From contig NC_021191.1 in assembly GCF_000389965.1 (NCBI RefSeq), forward strand, positions 7,503,501-7,567,500: a DNA stretch of 64,000 nt, written 5' to 3'. This document shows positions 49,743 to 58,737 of the stretch, piece after piece. The stretch's first letter is position 1, and each line of letters begins with the position of its first letter. A program made the position numbers and the translations under genes. This stretch comes from Actinoplanes sp. N902-109 (GTDB lineage: Bacteria; Actinomycetota; Actinomycetes; Mycobacteriales; Micromonosporaceae). The notes under the pieces were generated by a model. It was given only the letters and a program-made list of their open reading frames with translations. It did not search any database and had not been told where the DNA came from.

Positions 49743-51809
49743 TCAGAGGTGCGGCAGCAGCTTGTCGAGCCGCACCGGCAGATCGCGCACCCGGATGCCG
49801 GTGGCGTGCCAGATCGCGTTGACGATCGCGGCCGGCGAGCCGACGATGCCGATCTCGCCGATGCCCTTGCTGCCCATCGGGTTGACCTGGTCGTCGTGCT
49901 CGTCCAGCCAGGCCGCTTCGATCGACTCGATGTCGGCGTGCACCGGGATGTGGTACTCGGCCAGGTCGTGGTTGACCCAGTCGCCCATCGCCGGGTCCAG
50001 CACGCCCTCCTCGTGCAGGGCCATGCCCATGCCCATCGTCATGCCACCGATGAACTGGCTGCGGGCGGTGCGCGGATTGAGGATGCGGCCGGCGGCGTAC
50101 ATGCCGAACAGGCGGGTCACCCGGACCTCCCCGGTGTCCGCGTCGACCCGGACCTCCGCGAAGTGGGCGCCGTACGCATGCTTGCCGTCTTTTTCCTGCT
50201 GCTTGATGATGTCGGCGCTGTCGAAGGTGGCCTCGGTGCCGCCGGTGCGCCGGATCTCGCGGCAGGCGCCGGTGACCGCCCAGCCCCAGGATGCGCTGCC
50301 GGAGGAGCCGCCGGCGACCGACGCCTTGGGCAGCGTGGAGTCGCCGATGCGCATCCGCACCCGCTCGACCGGCAGACCCAGTTCGTCCGCCGCGATCTGG
50401 GTGAGGATCGTGCGGGCGCCGGTGCCCAGGTCGGCCGCGGCGATCGCGACCTCGGCCGAGCCGTCCGGGTCCAGCCGCACCCGGGCCACCGAGGGCTGAG
50501 CCATCGTCGGGTAGCTGGCGCCCGCGACGCCCGTGCCGATCCACCAGCTGCCTTCGCGGCGCAGCCTCGGCTTGTGCTCACGACCGGCCCAGCCGAAGCG
50601 TTCCGCGCCCGCGCGCAGGCAGTCGACGTAGTGCCGGCTGCTGAACGGGACGCCGCTCTCCGGCTCGACGGCCGGCTCGTTGCGGATGCGCAGCTCGATC
50701 GGGTCCATGCCGAGTTGCTCGGCCAGCTCGTCCATCGCGCACTCCAGACCCACCATGCCGGGGGCCTCGCCGGGTGCGCGCATCCAGCGCGGCGTCGGCA
50801 TGTCGAGGCGGACGAGCTGGTGGCTGGTGCGCCGGTTCGCCGCGGCGTACATGTGCCGGGTGACGGTGGTGGTCTGCTCGGCGAACTCGAACAGCTGCGA
50901 CGTCTGCTCGATCGCCTCGTGCGCGATCGCGGTCAGCTTCCCGTCCGCCTCCGCGCCCAGCCGGATGCGCTGCAGGGTCGGCGTCCGGTAGCCGATCATG
51001 CTGAACATGGCCTGCCGGGGCAGCGCCAGCTTGACCGGGCGGCCGACCACCTTCGCGGCCATCGCGGCCAGCACCGCGTTGGGCCGGGCGGTGCCCTTGG
51101 AGCCGAACCCGCCACCGACGTGCTCGGTGATGACGTGCACGCGCTCCGCCGGCAGCCCGAACAGCGCCCCGACCGTGGCCGCGACGCCCGGCGGGTGCTG
51201 GTTGGAGTCGTACAGGACGAGGTCGTCGCCCTCCCACACGGCGGTGGTGGCGTGCGGTTCCATCGGGTTGTTGTGCAGCGCCGGGGTCTCGTAGCGCACA
51301 TCCACCTTGACCGGCGCGGCGGCGAAGGCGGCCTCGACGTCGCCGAGCTCGCTGACCGACGGGAACGACGGGTTGACCACCTCGGGGGTGTAGATGCCGG
51401 GGTGGTCCGCACGCAGCAGCGAGTCGTGCGGCTCCTCGGCGATGTCGAGCGTGACCGTCTGGGCGGCCCGGCGGGCGGCTTCCAGCGTACGGGCCACCAC
51501 CAGCGCCACCGCCTGCCCGCGGTAGCTGATCCGCTCGCCCTGCAGCACCGCCAGCTCGGGGTCGTCACCGGCTTCCAGGCGCGGGGCGTTGCCGTGCCAC
51601 AGCACCGCGAGCATGTCGTCGTCCTCGGCCAGCGGGTCCACCACGACGGCGTTGAGCGTGCCCCGGGCGACCGGCGACTGCACGACCCAGGCGTACGTGA
51701 CGTCCTCGACCGGGTATTCGGCGGCGTACCGGGCCGCACCGGAGACCTTGTCCGGGCCCTCGATCCGGCCGACCGGCCGGCCCACCGAGCGTTCCACCGT
51801 GCTCGTCAT
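49743..51809 (-). CDS. Xanthine-oxidase-family molybdopterin-binding subunit (PaoC-like)
   Basis: A 688-residue catalytic subunit from ATG 51809, overlapping the FAD subunit stop by 4 bp. Start GRPVGRIEGPDKVSGAARYAAE is the Ald_Xan_dh_C opening; VHVITEHVGGGFGSKG and MVGLECAMDELAEQLGMDP are molybdopterin contacts; KGIGEIGIVGSPAAIVNAI carries the catalytic Glu. Length and sequence fit the PaoC/YagR branch, which oxidises aldehydes. Third gene of the 2Fe-2S, FAD, Mo operon. A cytidylated molybdopterin cofactor would be required; no chaperone gene is seen here. Confidence 0.93.
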   Translation of the reverse strand: MTSTVERSVGRPVGRIEGPDKVSGAARYAAEYPVEDVTYAWVVQSPVARGTLNAVVVDPLAEDDDMLAVLWHGNAPRLEAGDDPELAVLQGERISYRGQAVALVVARTLEAARRAAQTVTLDIAEEPHDSLLRADHPGIYTPEVVNPSFPSVSELGDVEAAFAAAPVKVDVRYETPALHNNPMEPHATTAVWEGDDLVLYDSNQHPPGVAATVGALFGLPAERVHVITEHVGGGFGSKGTARPNAVLAAMAAKVVGRPVKLALPRQAMFSMIGYRTPTLQRIRLGAEADGKLTAIAHEAIEQTSQLFEFAEQTTTVTRHMYAAANRRTSHQLVRLDMPTPRWMRAPGEAPGMVGLECAMDELAEQLGMDPIELRIRNEPAVEPESGVPFSSRHYVDCLRAGAERFGWAGREHKPRLRREGSWWIGTGVAGASYPTMAQPSVARVRLDPDGSAEVAIAAADLGTGARTILTQIAADELGLPVERVRMRIGDSTLPKASVAGGSSGSASWGWAVTGACREIRRTGGTEATFDSADIIKQQEKDGKHAYGAHFAEVRVDADTGEVRVTRLFGMYAAGRILNPRTARSQFIGGMTMGMGMALHEEGVLDPAMGDWVNHDLAEYHIPVHADIESIEAAWLDEHDDQVNPMGSKGIGEIGIVGSPAAIVNAIWHATGIRVRDLPVRLDKLLPHL

Positions 51810-52789
51810 GAGTGCACCCCCGCCAACTGCTCCAACGTGGAAGCGACCAAATTGCGGATCAGGGTGAGCTTGAAGGCGTTGTCGCGCAGCGGCACCGCGG
51901 CGGCCAGCTCCACGTCCGCCGCCGCCAGGAAGGAGTCGCGCACTGCCTGCCGGCCACGCAAGGCGCGCTCCGCCTCGTACGCGCGCCAGGGTTTGTGCGC
52001 GACCGCGCCGAAGGCGAGCCGCACGTCCCGGACCACCCCGTCCTCGACCTGCAACGCCGCCGCGACCGAACCCACCGCGAAGGCGTACGAGGCCCGATCC
52101 CGGGCCTTCCGGTACGCCGAGACCCGCGCGAGGTCCGACGCCGGCAGCTCGACCGCCGTGATGAGCTCGCCCGGCCGCAGCACCGTGTCGAGGTGCGGGG
52201 TGTCGCCGGGCAGCCGGTGCAGCTCGGTCACCGGCACCTCGCGCTCGCCGTCGGGGCCGGTGACCCGTACGGTCGCATCGAGCGCGGCCAGCGCGACGGC
52301 CATGTCGGACGGATGGGTGGCCACGCAGTGCTCGGAAGCACCGAGGATCGCCAGGTTGCGGTGATCACCCTCGCGCGCCGGGCAGCCGGAGCCGGGCTCG
52401 TGCTTGTTGCACGGCTTGGTCATGTCCATGAAGTAGCGGCAGCGGGTGCGCTGCAACAGGTTGCCGCCGGTGCTGGCCATGTTGCGCAGCTGCCCCGACG
52501 CGCCGTTCAGCAGCGCTTCGCTGAGCACCGGATAGTCGTGCCGGACCCGCGGGTGCGCGGCCAGGTCGCTGTTCCGGACGTTCGCGCCGATCCGCAGGCC
52601 CCCGCCGGGCAGCTCGGTGACGTCGTGCAGGGGCAGCCGGTTGATGTCGACCAGCACGTCCGGCGTGGCGACGCCGAGCTTCATCAGATCGACCAGGTTC
52701 GTGCCGCCGGCCAGGAACGCGGCACCGCCGGTGAGCGCGGCGACCGCGGAACCGACATCGGTGACGGGCGTGTACTCGAAGGTCTTCAT
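51806..52789 (-). CDS. FAD-binding subunit of molybdenum hydroxylase (PaoB-like)
   Basis: A 327-residue protein from ATG 52789, overlapping the 2Fe-2S subunit stop by 4 bp. FAD contacts: FLAGGTNLVDLMK and ASTGGNLLQRTRCRYF. Cys residues in RTRCRYFMDMTKPCNKHE and GSGCPARE match the extra 4Fe-4S cluster of the PaoB type. It passes electrons from the Mo centre to the acceptor. Confidence 0.93.
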   Translation of the reverse strand: MKTFEYTPVTDVGSAVAALTGGAAFLAGGTNLVDLMKLGVATPDVLVDINRLPLHDVTELPGGGLRIGANVRNSDLAAHPRVRHDYPVLSEALLNGASGQLRNMASTGGNLLQRTRCRYFMDMTKPCNKHEPGSGCPAREGDHRNLAILGASEHCVATHPSDMAVALAALDATVRVTGPDGEREVPVTELHRLPGDTPHLDTVLRPGELITAVELPASDLARVSAYRKARDRASYAFAVGSVAAALQVEDGVVRDVRLAFGAVAHKPWRAYEAERALRGRQAVRDSFLAAADVELAAAVPLRDNAFKLTLIRNLVASTLEQLAGVHS

Positions 52790-53259
52790 CGGGTGGCCGC
52801 CTCGGCGATCGCCGGGACCATGTTCGCGTACGCGCCGCAGCGGCACAGGTTGCCGCTCATCCGCTCGCGGATCTCCGCCCCGGTCAGCTCGACGTCGTCG
52901 CCCTCGGTGACCCGGCTCGGCCAGCCCTTGCCCACCTCGTCGAGCATGCCGACGGCCGAGCAGATCTGCCCCGGTGTGCAGTACCCGCACTGGAAACCGT
53001 CGTGCTCCTGGAACGCCTCCTGCACCGGGTGGTTCAGCCCCTCGATGGTGGTCACCTGGGCGTCCTGCTGACTGATGGCCAGCACCAGGCAGCTGTTCAC
53101 CCGGCGCCCGTCCAGCAGCACCGTGCAGGCGCCGCACTGGCCGTGGTCGCACCCCTTCTTGGCCCCGGTCAGGTGCAGATGCTCGCGCAACGCGTCCAGC
53201 AGCGTGGTGCGCGGATCCAGGTCGAGGGCGTGCTCGACCCCGTTCACGACGAGTTTCAT
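52786..53259 (-). CDS. 2Fe-2S subunit of molybdenum hydroxylase (PaoA-like)
   Basis: A 157-residue protein from ATG 53259. The plant-type cluster is GCDHGQCGACTVLLDGRRVNSC; the second cluster is CGYCTPGQ and LCRCGAY. No Tat signal is visible, unlike E. coli PaoA, so the enzyme is probably cytoplasmic here. First gene of the operon; divergent from the epimerase gene only 59 bp away. Confidence 0.94.
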   Translation of the reverse strand: MKLVVNGVEHALDLDPRTTLLDALREHLHLTGAKKGCDHGQCGACTVLLDGRRVNSCLVLAISQQDAQVTTIEGLNHPVQEAFQEHDGFQCGYCTPGQICSAVGMLDEVGKGWPSRVTEGDDVELTGAEIRERMSGNLCRCGAYANMVPAIAEAATR

Positions 53260-53318
53260 GGAAGATCCGTACCCCGGCGGACAGGATTCAATCCCGGGCC
53301 TGCGGGTACCGCATCGGC

Positions 53319-54398
53319 ATGCGGATCGTGATCGTGGGAGCGACCGGGAACGCCGGTACGGCACTGCTGCGCCGGCTGCGTAACGAGCCGGGCATCGACC
53401 TCGCCGGGGTGGTCCGGCGGGTTCCGCCCGCGGGCGCGCAGCCCTATGACGCCGTGGAGTGGCACGCCTGCGACATAGCCGGCCCGGGCGCGGAGGCCCG
53501 GCTCACCGAGATCTTCCGCGGCGCCGACGCGGTCGTGCACCTGGCCTGGCAGATCCAGCCCAGCCACGACCAGCGCCGGCTGTTCGAGGCCAACGTGCTC
53601 GGCAGCCGGGCGGTGGTCGAGGGCGTGCTGCGGGCCGGGGTGTCCACGCTCGTGTTCGCGTCGTCGGTCGGGGTGTACGCGCCCGGCCCCAAGGATGCCT
53701 ATGTGACCGAGGCTTATCCGCGCAGCGGGGTGCCGGGGTCGTCGTACAGCCGGCACAAGGCTCTGGTCGAGAGCATGCTGGACCGGGTCGAGTCGGACCA
53801 CCCGATGTTGCGCGTGGTGCGGCTGCGTCCGGGGTTGATCTTCCAGCGCGACGTCGGCACCGAGATCGCGCGCTACTTCGCCGGTCCGCTGCTGCCGGCC
53901 CGGTTGCTGCGGTACGGCCGGATCCCGCTGATCCCGTCCCACCCCGCGCTGCGGGTGCAGGCTGTGCACGCGGACGACCTGGCCGATGCGTACGCCAGGA
54001 TCCTGACGTCCGACGTACGCGGCGCGCTCAACGTGGCGGCGGGCCCGGTGCTCGACCCGTCGGTGGCGGCCCGGGCGTTCCACGGGCGCGAGGTCCCGGT
54101 CCCCGGTGCGCTGCTGCGCGGCGCGGCCGAGGTCAGCTGGGCGCTGCGGCTGCAGCCGGTCGACGTGGGCTGGGTCAAGCTGGGCCTCAAGGCACCGCTG
54201 ATGTCCTGCGACCGGATCGCGGCCGAGCTGGGCTGGCGGCCGATGACCGATGCCGTGCACGCGCTCAAGGAGCTGGTCAGCGGCATGGCGTACCGGGCGC
54301 ACACGGACAGCCCGCCGCTGTCGGCCAAGCCGGATCTGCCGGGAAGGCTGGGCGGAGTGCTCCGCGGCCGCCTCCCCGGCACCGGCAACCCCTACTGA
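53319..54398 (+). CDS. NAD-dependent epimerase/dehydratase family protein
   Basis: A 359-residue extended SDR from ATG 53319. Dinucleotide motif VIVGATGNAGTAL, VVHLAWQIQPS, catalytic Ser region VFASSVGVY, and YSRHK with Tyr and Lys. The C-terminal half (residues about 200-330) is the substrate domain. Probably acts on a sugar nucleotide or hydroxylated lipid. It converges with the acid phosphatase gene 3 bp downstream. Confidence 0.9.
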   Translation: MRIVIVGATGNAGTALLRRLRNEPGIDLAGVVRRVPPAGAQPYDAVEWHACDIAGPGAEARLTEIFRGADAVVHLAWQIQPSHDQRRLFEANVLGSRAVVEGVLRAGVSTLVFASSVGVYAPGPKDAYVTEAYPRSGVPGSSYSRHKALVESMLDRVESDHPMLRVVRLRPGLIFQRDVGTEIARYFAGPLLPARLLRYGRIPLIPSHPALRVQAVHADDLADAYARILTSDVRGALNVAAGPVLDPSVAARAFHGREVPVPGALLRGAAEVSWALRLQPVDVGWVKLGLKAPLMSCDRIAAELGWRPMTDAVHALKELVSGMAYRAHTDSPPLSAKPDLPGRLGGVLRGRLPGTGNPY

Positions 54399-54401
54399 CG
54401 G

Positions 54402-55235
54402 TCAGGGCAGGTAGTAGTTCGGGTTGGGCAGCTTGAACGTGTGGTCGGCGTAGCCACCCTTCAGGTCGCTGTCCTGGTCGCCGAAGTTCGCCACGATGTC
54501 GTACCCGAGCGATTCGATGTGCTTCCGCGTCGCCGACTTGTAGTGGATCGTCGTGCACGAACCGTTCGGGTCGGCGGCGCACGCGGTGGTGAGGTAGGCC
54601 GGGTAGTCGGCGACCGCGGGCTTGGTGAACAGGCCGTCCTCACCGTCGCTGAGCGTCGTCGGCTTCGGGTAACCGGCGTCCACCCCGACGCCGTCCGCGG
54701 TCAGGTTGCCCAGCGTCGCCTGTTCCTGCGTGGTGGGCCGCCCGGTCAGGAAGAAGATGGCGTACCCCTCCCGCTCCGCGGTGCGCACGGTTTCCACCAT
54801 TCCCGGTACGGCGGGGAAGCGCTGCTCCGTCACGAACGTCGCATTGGTCGTGGGGTTGTACGCCCAGTTGCTGGCCACCTCGTAGTTCCACGTCGCCAGC
54901 GTGGTGTCGTCGACGTCCAGCACGATCGCCTTGTTCTTCTTGTTCGGCTTGTCCAGCCGCTTCGCCCCGTCCGCGGCGACGTCCCGCGCCTCCCGCGCAT
55001 AGTTGCTGTCGTCGGAGAACGTGCCGGTGCCCAGCGCATCCCCGTAATAGTTCCGAAGCTGCTGCCGGAGCACGTCGATGTTCGTGACGTCCTTCTCGGA
55101 CCGGGGCGTCTTGGTCTGGATGGCCGGTCCGGTGGCGGCCGACGCCGCATACCCGATGCCGGCCCCACCCAGCCCGGCTGCGACCACCGCAGCGGACACG
55201 GTGACCGCCACCCGGCGCGAAAGCTGCAACGACAT
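54402..55235 (-). CDS. Secreted HAD-family acid phosphatase (class B-like)
   Basis: A 277-residue exported protein from ATG 55235. Signal peptide residues 1-33. The HAD nucleophile motif is IVLDVDDTTLATWNYE (first Asp nucleophile), motif 2 is FFLTGRPTT, Lys is in HYKSATRKHIE, and motif 4 is VANFGDQDSDL. It removes phosphate from external esters, probably for phosphate supply. Confidence 0.92.
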   Translation of the reverse strand: MSLQLSRRVAVTVSAAVVAAGLGGAGIGYAASAATGPAIQTKTPRSEKDVTNIDVLRQQLRNYYGDALGTGTFSDDSNYAREARDVAADGAKRLDKPNKKNKAIVLDVDDTTLATWNYEVASNWAYNPTTNATFVTEQRFPAVPGMVETVRTAEREGYAIFFLTGRPTTQEQATLGNLTADGVGVDAGYPKPTTLSDGEDGLFTKPAVADYPAYLTTACAADPNGSCTTIHYKSATRKHIESLGYDIVANFGDQDSDLKGGYADHTFKLPNPNYYLP

Positions 55236-55395
55236 GAACCCTCCCGAAATACTTGGTGCTTGCAGGCAACCTACGCCTGCCGGACGGGGGTTGCCGGGTG
55301 AGGGCGGAGCCGCGGGTCGCGCCGACCGCCGAACTCACAGGCAACCGAACCCCGGGTCCGTTCCGTTTGAAGGGCGGACGAGGCGAGGAGCTGGG

Positions 55396-55890
55396 GTGGC
55401 AGACGACTACCGGGAATTCGTGAGCGCGCGGCTGGAGGGGTTCCGGCGCACGGCTTTCCTGCTGTGCGGGGACTGGCACAACGCCGATGACCTGGTGTCC
55501 TCCGCCCTGCTCAAGGTGCTGCGGCACTGGCGGCGGGTGTCCGCCATGGATGATCCCGAGGCGTACGTGCGGCGGGTGCTGCTGCGCAACCTGATCGATG
55601 AGCGGCGGCGGCCGTGGCGGCGGGAGAGTTCGTGGGCGTGGGTGCCCGAGCAGGCCGTCGACCCGGTGGACGGGCCGGTCACCGATCGGGTGGCGGTGGT
55701 GGCCGCGTTGAAGCAGCTGCCGCCCCGGCAGCGGGCCGCCGTGGTGCTGCGCTACTTCTGCGACCTGTCCGTCGAGCAGACCGCCGCCGAGCTGGGGTGT
55801 TCGACCGGGACCGTGAAGAGTCAGACCGCGCGGGCGCTGGAGGGCATGCGGACCGCGATGAGCAAGCCGGAGGGGACCCGCCGTGGATGA
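55396..55890 (+). CDS. SigE-family ECF sigma factor
   Basis: A 164-residue sigma factor from GTG 55396 (GAGGAG upstream). Region 2 reads GFRRTAFLLCGDWHNADDLV with YVRRVLLRNLIDERRR; region 4 is LPPRQRAAVVLRYFCDLS and CSTGTVKSQTARALEGM. It belongs to the short SigE-type ECF group of mycelial actinobacteria. The partner gene overlaps its end by 8 bp. Confidence 0.94.
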   Translation: MADDYREFVSARLEGFRRTAFLLCGDWHNADDLVSSALLKVLRHWRRVSAMDDPEAYVRRVLLRNLIDERRRPWRRESSWAWVPEQAVDPVDGPVTDRVAVVAALKQLPPRQRAAVVLRYFCDLSVEQTAAELGCSTGTVKSQTARALEGMRTAMSKPEGTRRG

Positions 55891-56626
55891 CCTGTCGACG
55901 TTGTTGCATGCCGCGAGCAGTGACGCACCGCCGACCCGGGTCACTGTGGACGGGCTGCTGGCAGCCGAGCGGCGGCGGAAGTCCCGCGTCGTGGCCGCGG
56001 CCGCCGGAGGTGCGGTGGCGGTGGTGCTGGCCGGGGCCGCCGTGATGGCGAGCCGTCCCGGCGACGAGGTCCGGCCGAGCCCGCCGGCCGCCCCGGCGTC
56101 GACAGCGCAGCGGGCCTGTCCCCGTCCGTCCTCGCCGGGCCGGGTGCCGAACCGGAAGAGCACCCCCGCGCGCCCGTTGCCGGAGAGCCACGAGGTCGCC
56201 TCCCGGCGGCTCACCGCGGCGCTGGCGCCGTTGCTGCCCGCGGGCACCTCCCCGGCGAACTGCGACCGGGTGGAGGTGTGGTGGAGCGAGCAGTCCGCGC
56301 AGTACCAGGCGGGTGGCCGGATCCCGGCCGGCACCCTGCCGACGACCATCGTCGTGCTGATCCGCCCGCGGGAGCCCGGTGACAGCAAGCTGAGCTGCGC
56401 CGACGGCGACGGCCCCGGCTGCACCGTGACCGCCCACGGCACCCAGCGGTACGCCGACTCGGAGCTGGACAAGGCCGGCCGGATCCAGCGCACCGTGACC
56501 GTGGCCCGCCCGGACGACACCCGGGTGCAGATCGTGGTGATCGGGGCGCGCACGGACCTCCCGGCGGTGGCCACCCTGACCGCCATCGCGAGCGCCCCGC
56601 CGCTGACGCTCTATCCGGCGAGCTAG
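55883..56626 (+). CDS. Membrane protein, probable sigma partner
   Basis: A 247-residue protein from GTG 55883 overlapping the sigma gene. A cytoplasmic N-terminus of about 38 residues is followed by one membrane helix (VVAAAAGGAVAVVLAGAAVMA) and an outer domain with four Cys (RACPRP, ANCDRV, LSCADG, PGCTVT). It lacks a recognisable zinc-binding anti-sigma motif. Position suggests it controls or is the output of the sigma factor. Confidence 0.75.
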   Translation: MDDLSTLLHAASSDAPPTRVTVDGLLAAERRRKSRVVAAAAGGAVAVVLAGAAVMASRPGDEVRPSPPAAPASTAQRACPRPSSPGRVPNRKSTPARPLPESHEVASRRLTAALAPLLPAGTSPANCDRVEVWWSEQSAQYQAGGRIPAGTLPTTIVVLIRPREPGDSKLSCADGDGPGCTVTAHGTQRYADSELDKAGRIQRTVTVARPDDTRVQIVVIGARTDLPAVATLTAIASAPPLTLYPAS

Positions 56627-56635
56627 CGACGGGAG

Positions 56636-57277
56636 CTAAGGCAGGGTGCCGAGCACGACCCGTTCCGAGGTGAGCAGGTAGTCGCGCAGCAGGTCGGCGG
56701 CCCGGTTCGCCTCGCCGGCCTCGTACAGCGCGGTGATCTGCTCGTTCATGGCGACGAACGGGTGGTGCAGGGCTTCCGGGTCGGGCGCGGTGACGAAGGC
56801 CAGGCGCAGTTCGGCGGTGAGCTGACGCATCCAGCCGTCCAGCCGGGGGCTGCCGGCCAGCGCCACGATCTGCTCGTGGAAGTGCATGTTCGCGGTGCCC
56901 ACCGCCCGCCAGTTGCCGGCGTCGCGGGCACGGGCGGCCTCGGTGACCGCGGCGCGCATGCCCGCTGCCCGCGGCGGGTCGGTGGGCGCCTGACTCAGGG
57001 CCGTGCATTCGAGCAGCGCCCGTACCCGGTAGATGTCGGCGATCTGGGCGGGGCTCAGCGTGGCCACGAAGACACCGCGGTGCGGCTGGCGGACCAGCAG
57101 ACCCTCCTCGATCAGCGTGGAGAACGCCTCGCGCAGCGTGTTGCGGGAGACGTTGAGCCGATCGCAGAGCGAGACCTCGGACAGCCGTACGCCGGGCGCG
57201 AACTCGCCGTTGATCATCAAGTTGCGCAGCTGCTCGGCGGCTCGGGCAGCGGATCCCGCTCTCTCGACGGTCGTCAC
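56636..57277 (-). CDS. GntR/FCD-family regulator of the 5-oxoprolinase operon
   Basis: A 213-residue protein from GTG 57277. Winged HTH: LRNLMINGEFAPGVRLSEVSL and LNVSRNTLREAFSTL. The FCD domain (IYRVRALLECTAL, HFHEQIVALAG, NEQITALYEA) binds a small acid through a metal and His residues. It ends the pxp operon, 9 bp after pxpC. The equivalent Bacillus operon has an IclR-type KipR. It probably binds the palindromes at 61550-61584. Confidence 0.92.
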   Translation of the reverse strand: MTTVERAGSAARAAEQLRNLMINGEFAPGVRLSEVSLCDRLNVSRNTLREAFSTLIEEGLLVRQPHRGVFVATLSPAQIADIYRVRALLECTALSQAPTDPPRAAGMRAAVTEAARARDAGNWRAVGTANMHFHEQIVALAGSPRLDGWMRQLTAELRLAFVTAPDPEALHHPFVAMNEQITALYEAGEANRAADLLRDYLLTSERVVLGTLP

Positions 57278-57286
57278 GGGTCCCAG

Positions 57287-58132
57287 TCAACCAGCCGGGG
57301 ACCGGACGAATCGAACCCGGGTTCCGGGCCGGGTCTGCGCCGCCCGGTCGGCCGCCTCCGGGGTCAGCACGGCGATCACCGGATAGCCGCCGGTCACCGG
57401 ATGGTCGGCCTGGAAGATGATCGGCTTGCCGTCCGGCGGGATCTGCACCGACCCGCGCACCACACCCTCGCTGGGCAGTTCCTCGGTGCGGGCCCGCTCG
57501 AGCGCCGGACCGTCGAGCCGCAGCCCCACCGAGTCGCTGGCCGGGGTGACGACGTAGTCCGCGCTCAGGAACGTCTCCACCGCCGCCGGGGTGAACCAGT
57601 CGTCGCGCGGTCCCAGTTCCACCGCGAACGGGCCGTCGACCGGGCGCGGGCCGAGCGGGGTGGACAGCAGCGGCAGCGAGCCGATCGGCAGCTCGTCGCC
57701 GGGAGCCGGCTGGGCCGGTCCGACGCCGGCCAGCCGGTCGGTCGAGCGGGAACCCAGCACCGGCGGCACGTCGAAGCCGCCCCGCACGGCGAGATAGCTG
57801 CGCAGGCCGCGCCTGGGCATGGTCACCGTGACCGTTGCCCCGGCGGGAACCGCGACCACCTCTTCCAGGCAGGTGCGCGTGCCGTCCACCATGAGCACGG
57901 CGTCGGTGCCGGTCAGGACCACGACCGCCGGCTCGTCGAAGATGACGCGCAAGCCGCCGAGCGTGCACTCCAGCACGGCTGCCCCGGGCGGGTTGTGGAC
58001 CAGGGTGTTGGCCCTCGCGTACGCCCCCCGGTCGACCGCGCCGGACGGCGGCACCCCCTGATGGGCGTGGCCGGGGCGCCCACGGTCCTTGAGGACGGCG
58101 AGGGGTCCCGTACGGATGATCCGCATGCTCAT
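57287..58132 (-). CDS. pxpC: 5-oxoprolinase subunit C (PxpC/KipA)
   Basis: A 281-residue protein from ATG 58132, overlapping pxpB by 4 bp. Family motifs: GPLAVLKDRGRPGHAHQGVP, SGAVDRGAYARAN and the end PSEGVVRGSVQIPPDGKPI with DHPVTGGYPVIAVL. With PxpA and PxpB it makes the ATP-dependent enzyme that opens 5-oxoproline to glutamate. Confidence 0.94.
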   Translation of the reverse strand: MSMRIIRTGPLAVLKDRGRPGHAHQGVPPSGAVDRGAYARANTLVHNPPGAAVLECTLGGLRVIFDEPAVVVLTGTDAVLMVDGTRTCLEEVVAVPAGATVTVTMPRRGLRSYLAVRGGFDVPPVLGSRSTDRLAGVGPAQPAPGDELPIGSLPLLSTPLGPRPVDGPFAVELGPRDDWFTPAAVETFLSADYVVTPASDSVGLRLDGPALERARTEELPSEGVVRGSVQIPPDGKPIIFQADHPVTGGYPVIAVLTPEAADRAAQTRPGTRVRFVRSPAG

Positions 58133-58737
58133 GCCGGCACCGCCCGGAACGTGACCCGCACCCCGGGTAGCAGCAGGGCCGGTTCGGCCCGGCCCAGGTC
58201 CCACATCACCGTGGTGGTGCGGCCGATCAACTGCCAGCCACCCGGGCTGTCGTGCGGGTAGACACCGGAGAAGCGCCCGGCCAGCCCGACCGAGCCGGCC
58301 GGGATGCGGGTGCGCGGCGAGGCGCGCCGCGGCACGTCCCAGTCGCCGCCGACGAGGTAGCCGAAGCCCGGGGCGAAGCCGGCGAACGCCACCGTCCACT
58401 CGGCAGCGGTGTGCCGCGCGACGACGTCGTCCTCGCTGACCGCCAGCAACGACGCCACCGAGCTCAGATCCGGGCCGTCGTACACGACCGGGATCTCGAC
58501 CGCGCCCGCCCGGGCCCGGGTGCCGCTGCCGATCGGCAGGTCCACGACGGCGAACCGGATCGCGGCCGGCGAGGTGACCGCCGGGTCGAGCCGGATCAGC
58601 ACCGTGCGGGCGGCCGGCACCAGATCGACGACGCCGGGCAGGCCGGCGTCGCGCACGGCGGCGTACAGGGCGAGGGCCGCGTCGAGATCGTCCACCTCGA
58701 CCAGCACGGCCTCCCGCCCACAGCGCAGGAACCTCAT
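58129..58737 (-). CDS. pxpB: 5-oxoprolinase subunit B (PxpB/KipI)
   Basis: A 202-residue protein from ATG 58737. Family motifs: IPVVYDGPDLSSVASLL, VAFAGFAPGFGYLVGGD, and PAGSVGLAGRFSGVYPHDSPGGW. Pairs with PxpC. Confidence 0.94.
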   Translation of the reverse strand: MRFLRCGREAVLVEVDDLDAALALYAAVRDAGLPGVVDLVPAARTVLIRLDPAVTSPAAIRFAVVDLPIGSGTRARAGAVEIPVVYDGPDLSSVASLLAVSEDDVVARHTAAEWTVAFAGFAPGFGYLVGGDWDVPRRASPRTRIPAGSVGLAGRFSGVYPHDSPGGWQLIGRTTTVMWDLGRAEPALLLPGVRVTFRAVPA

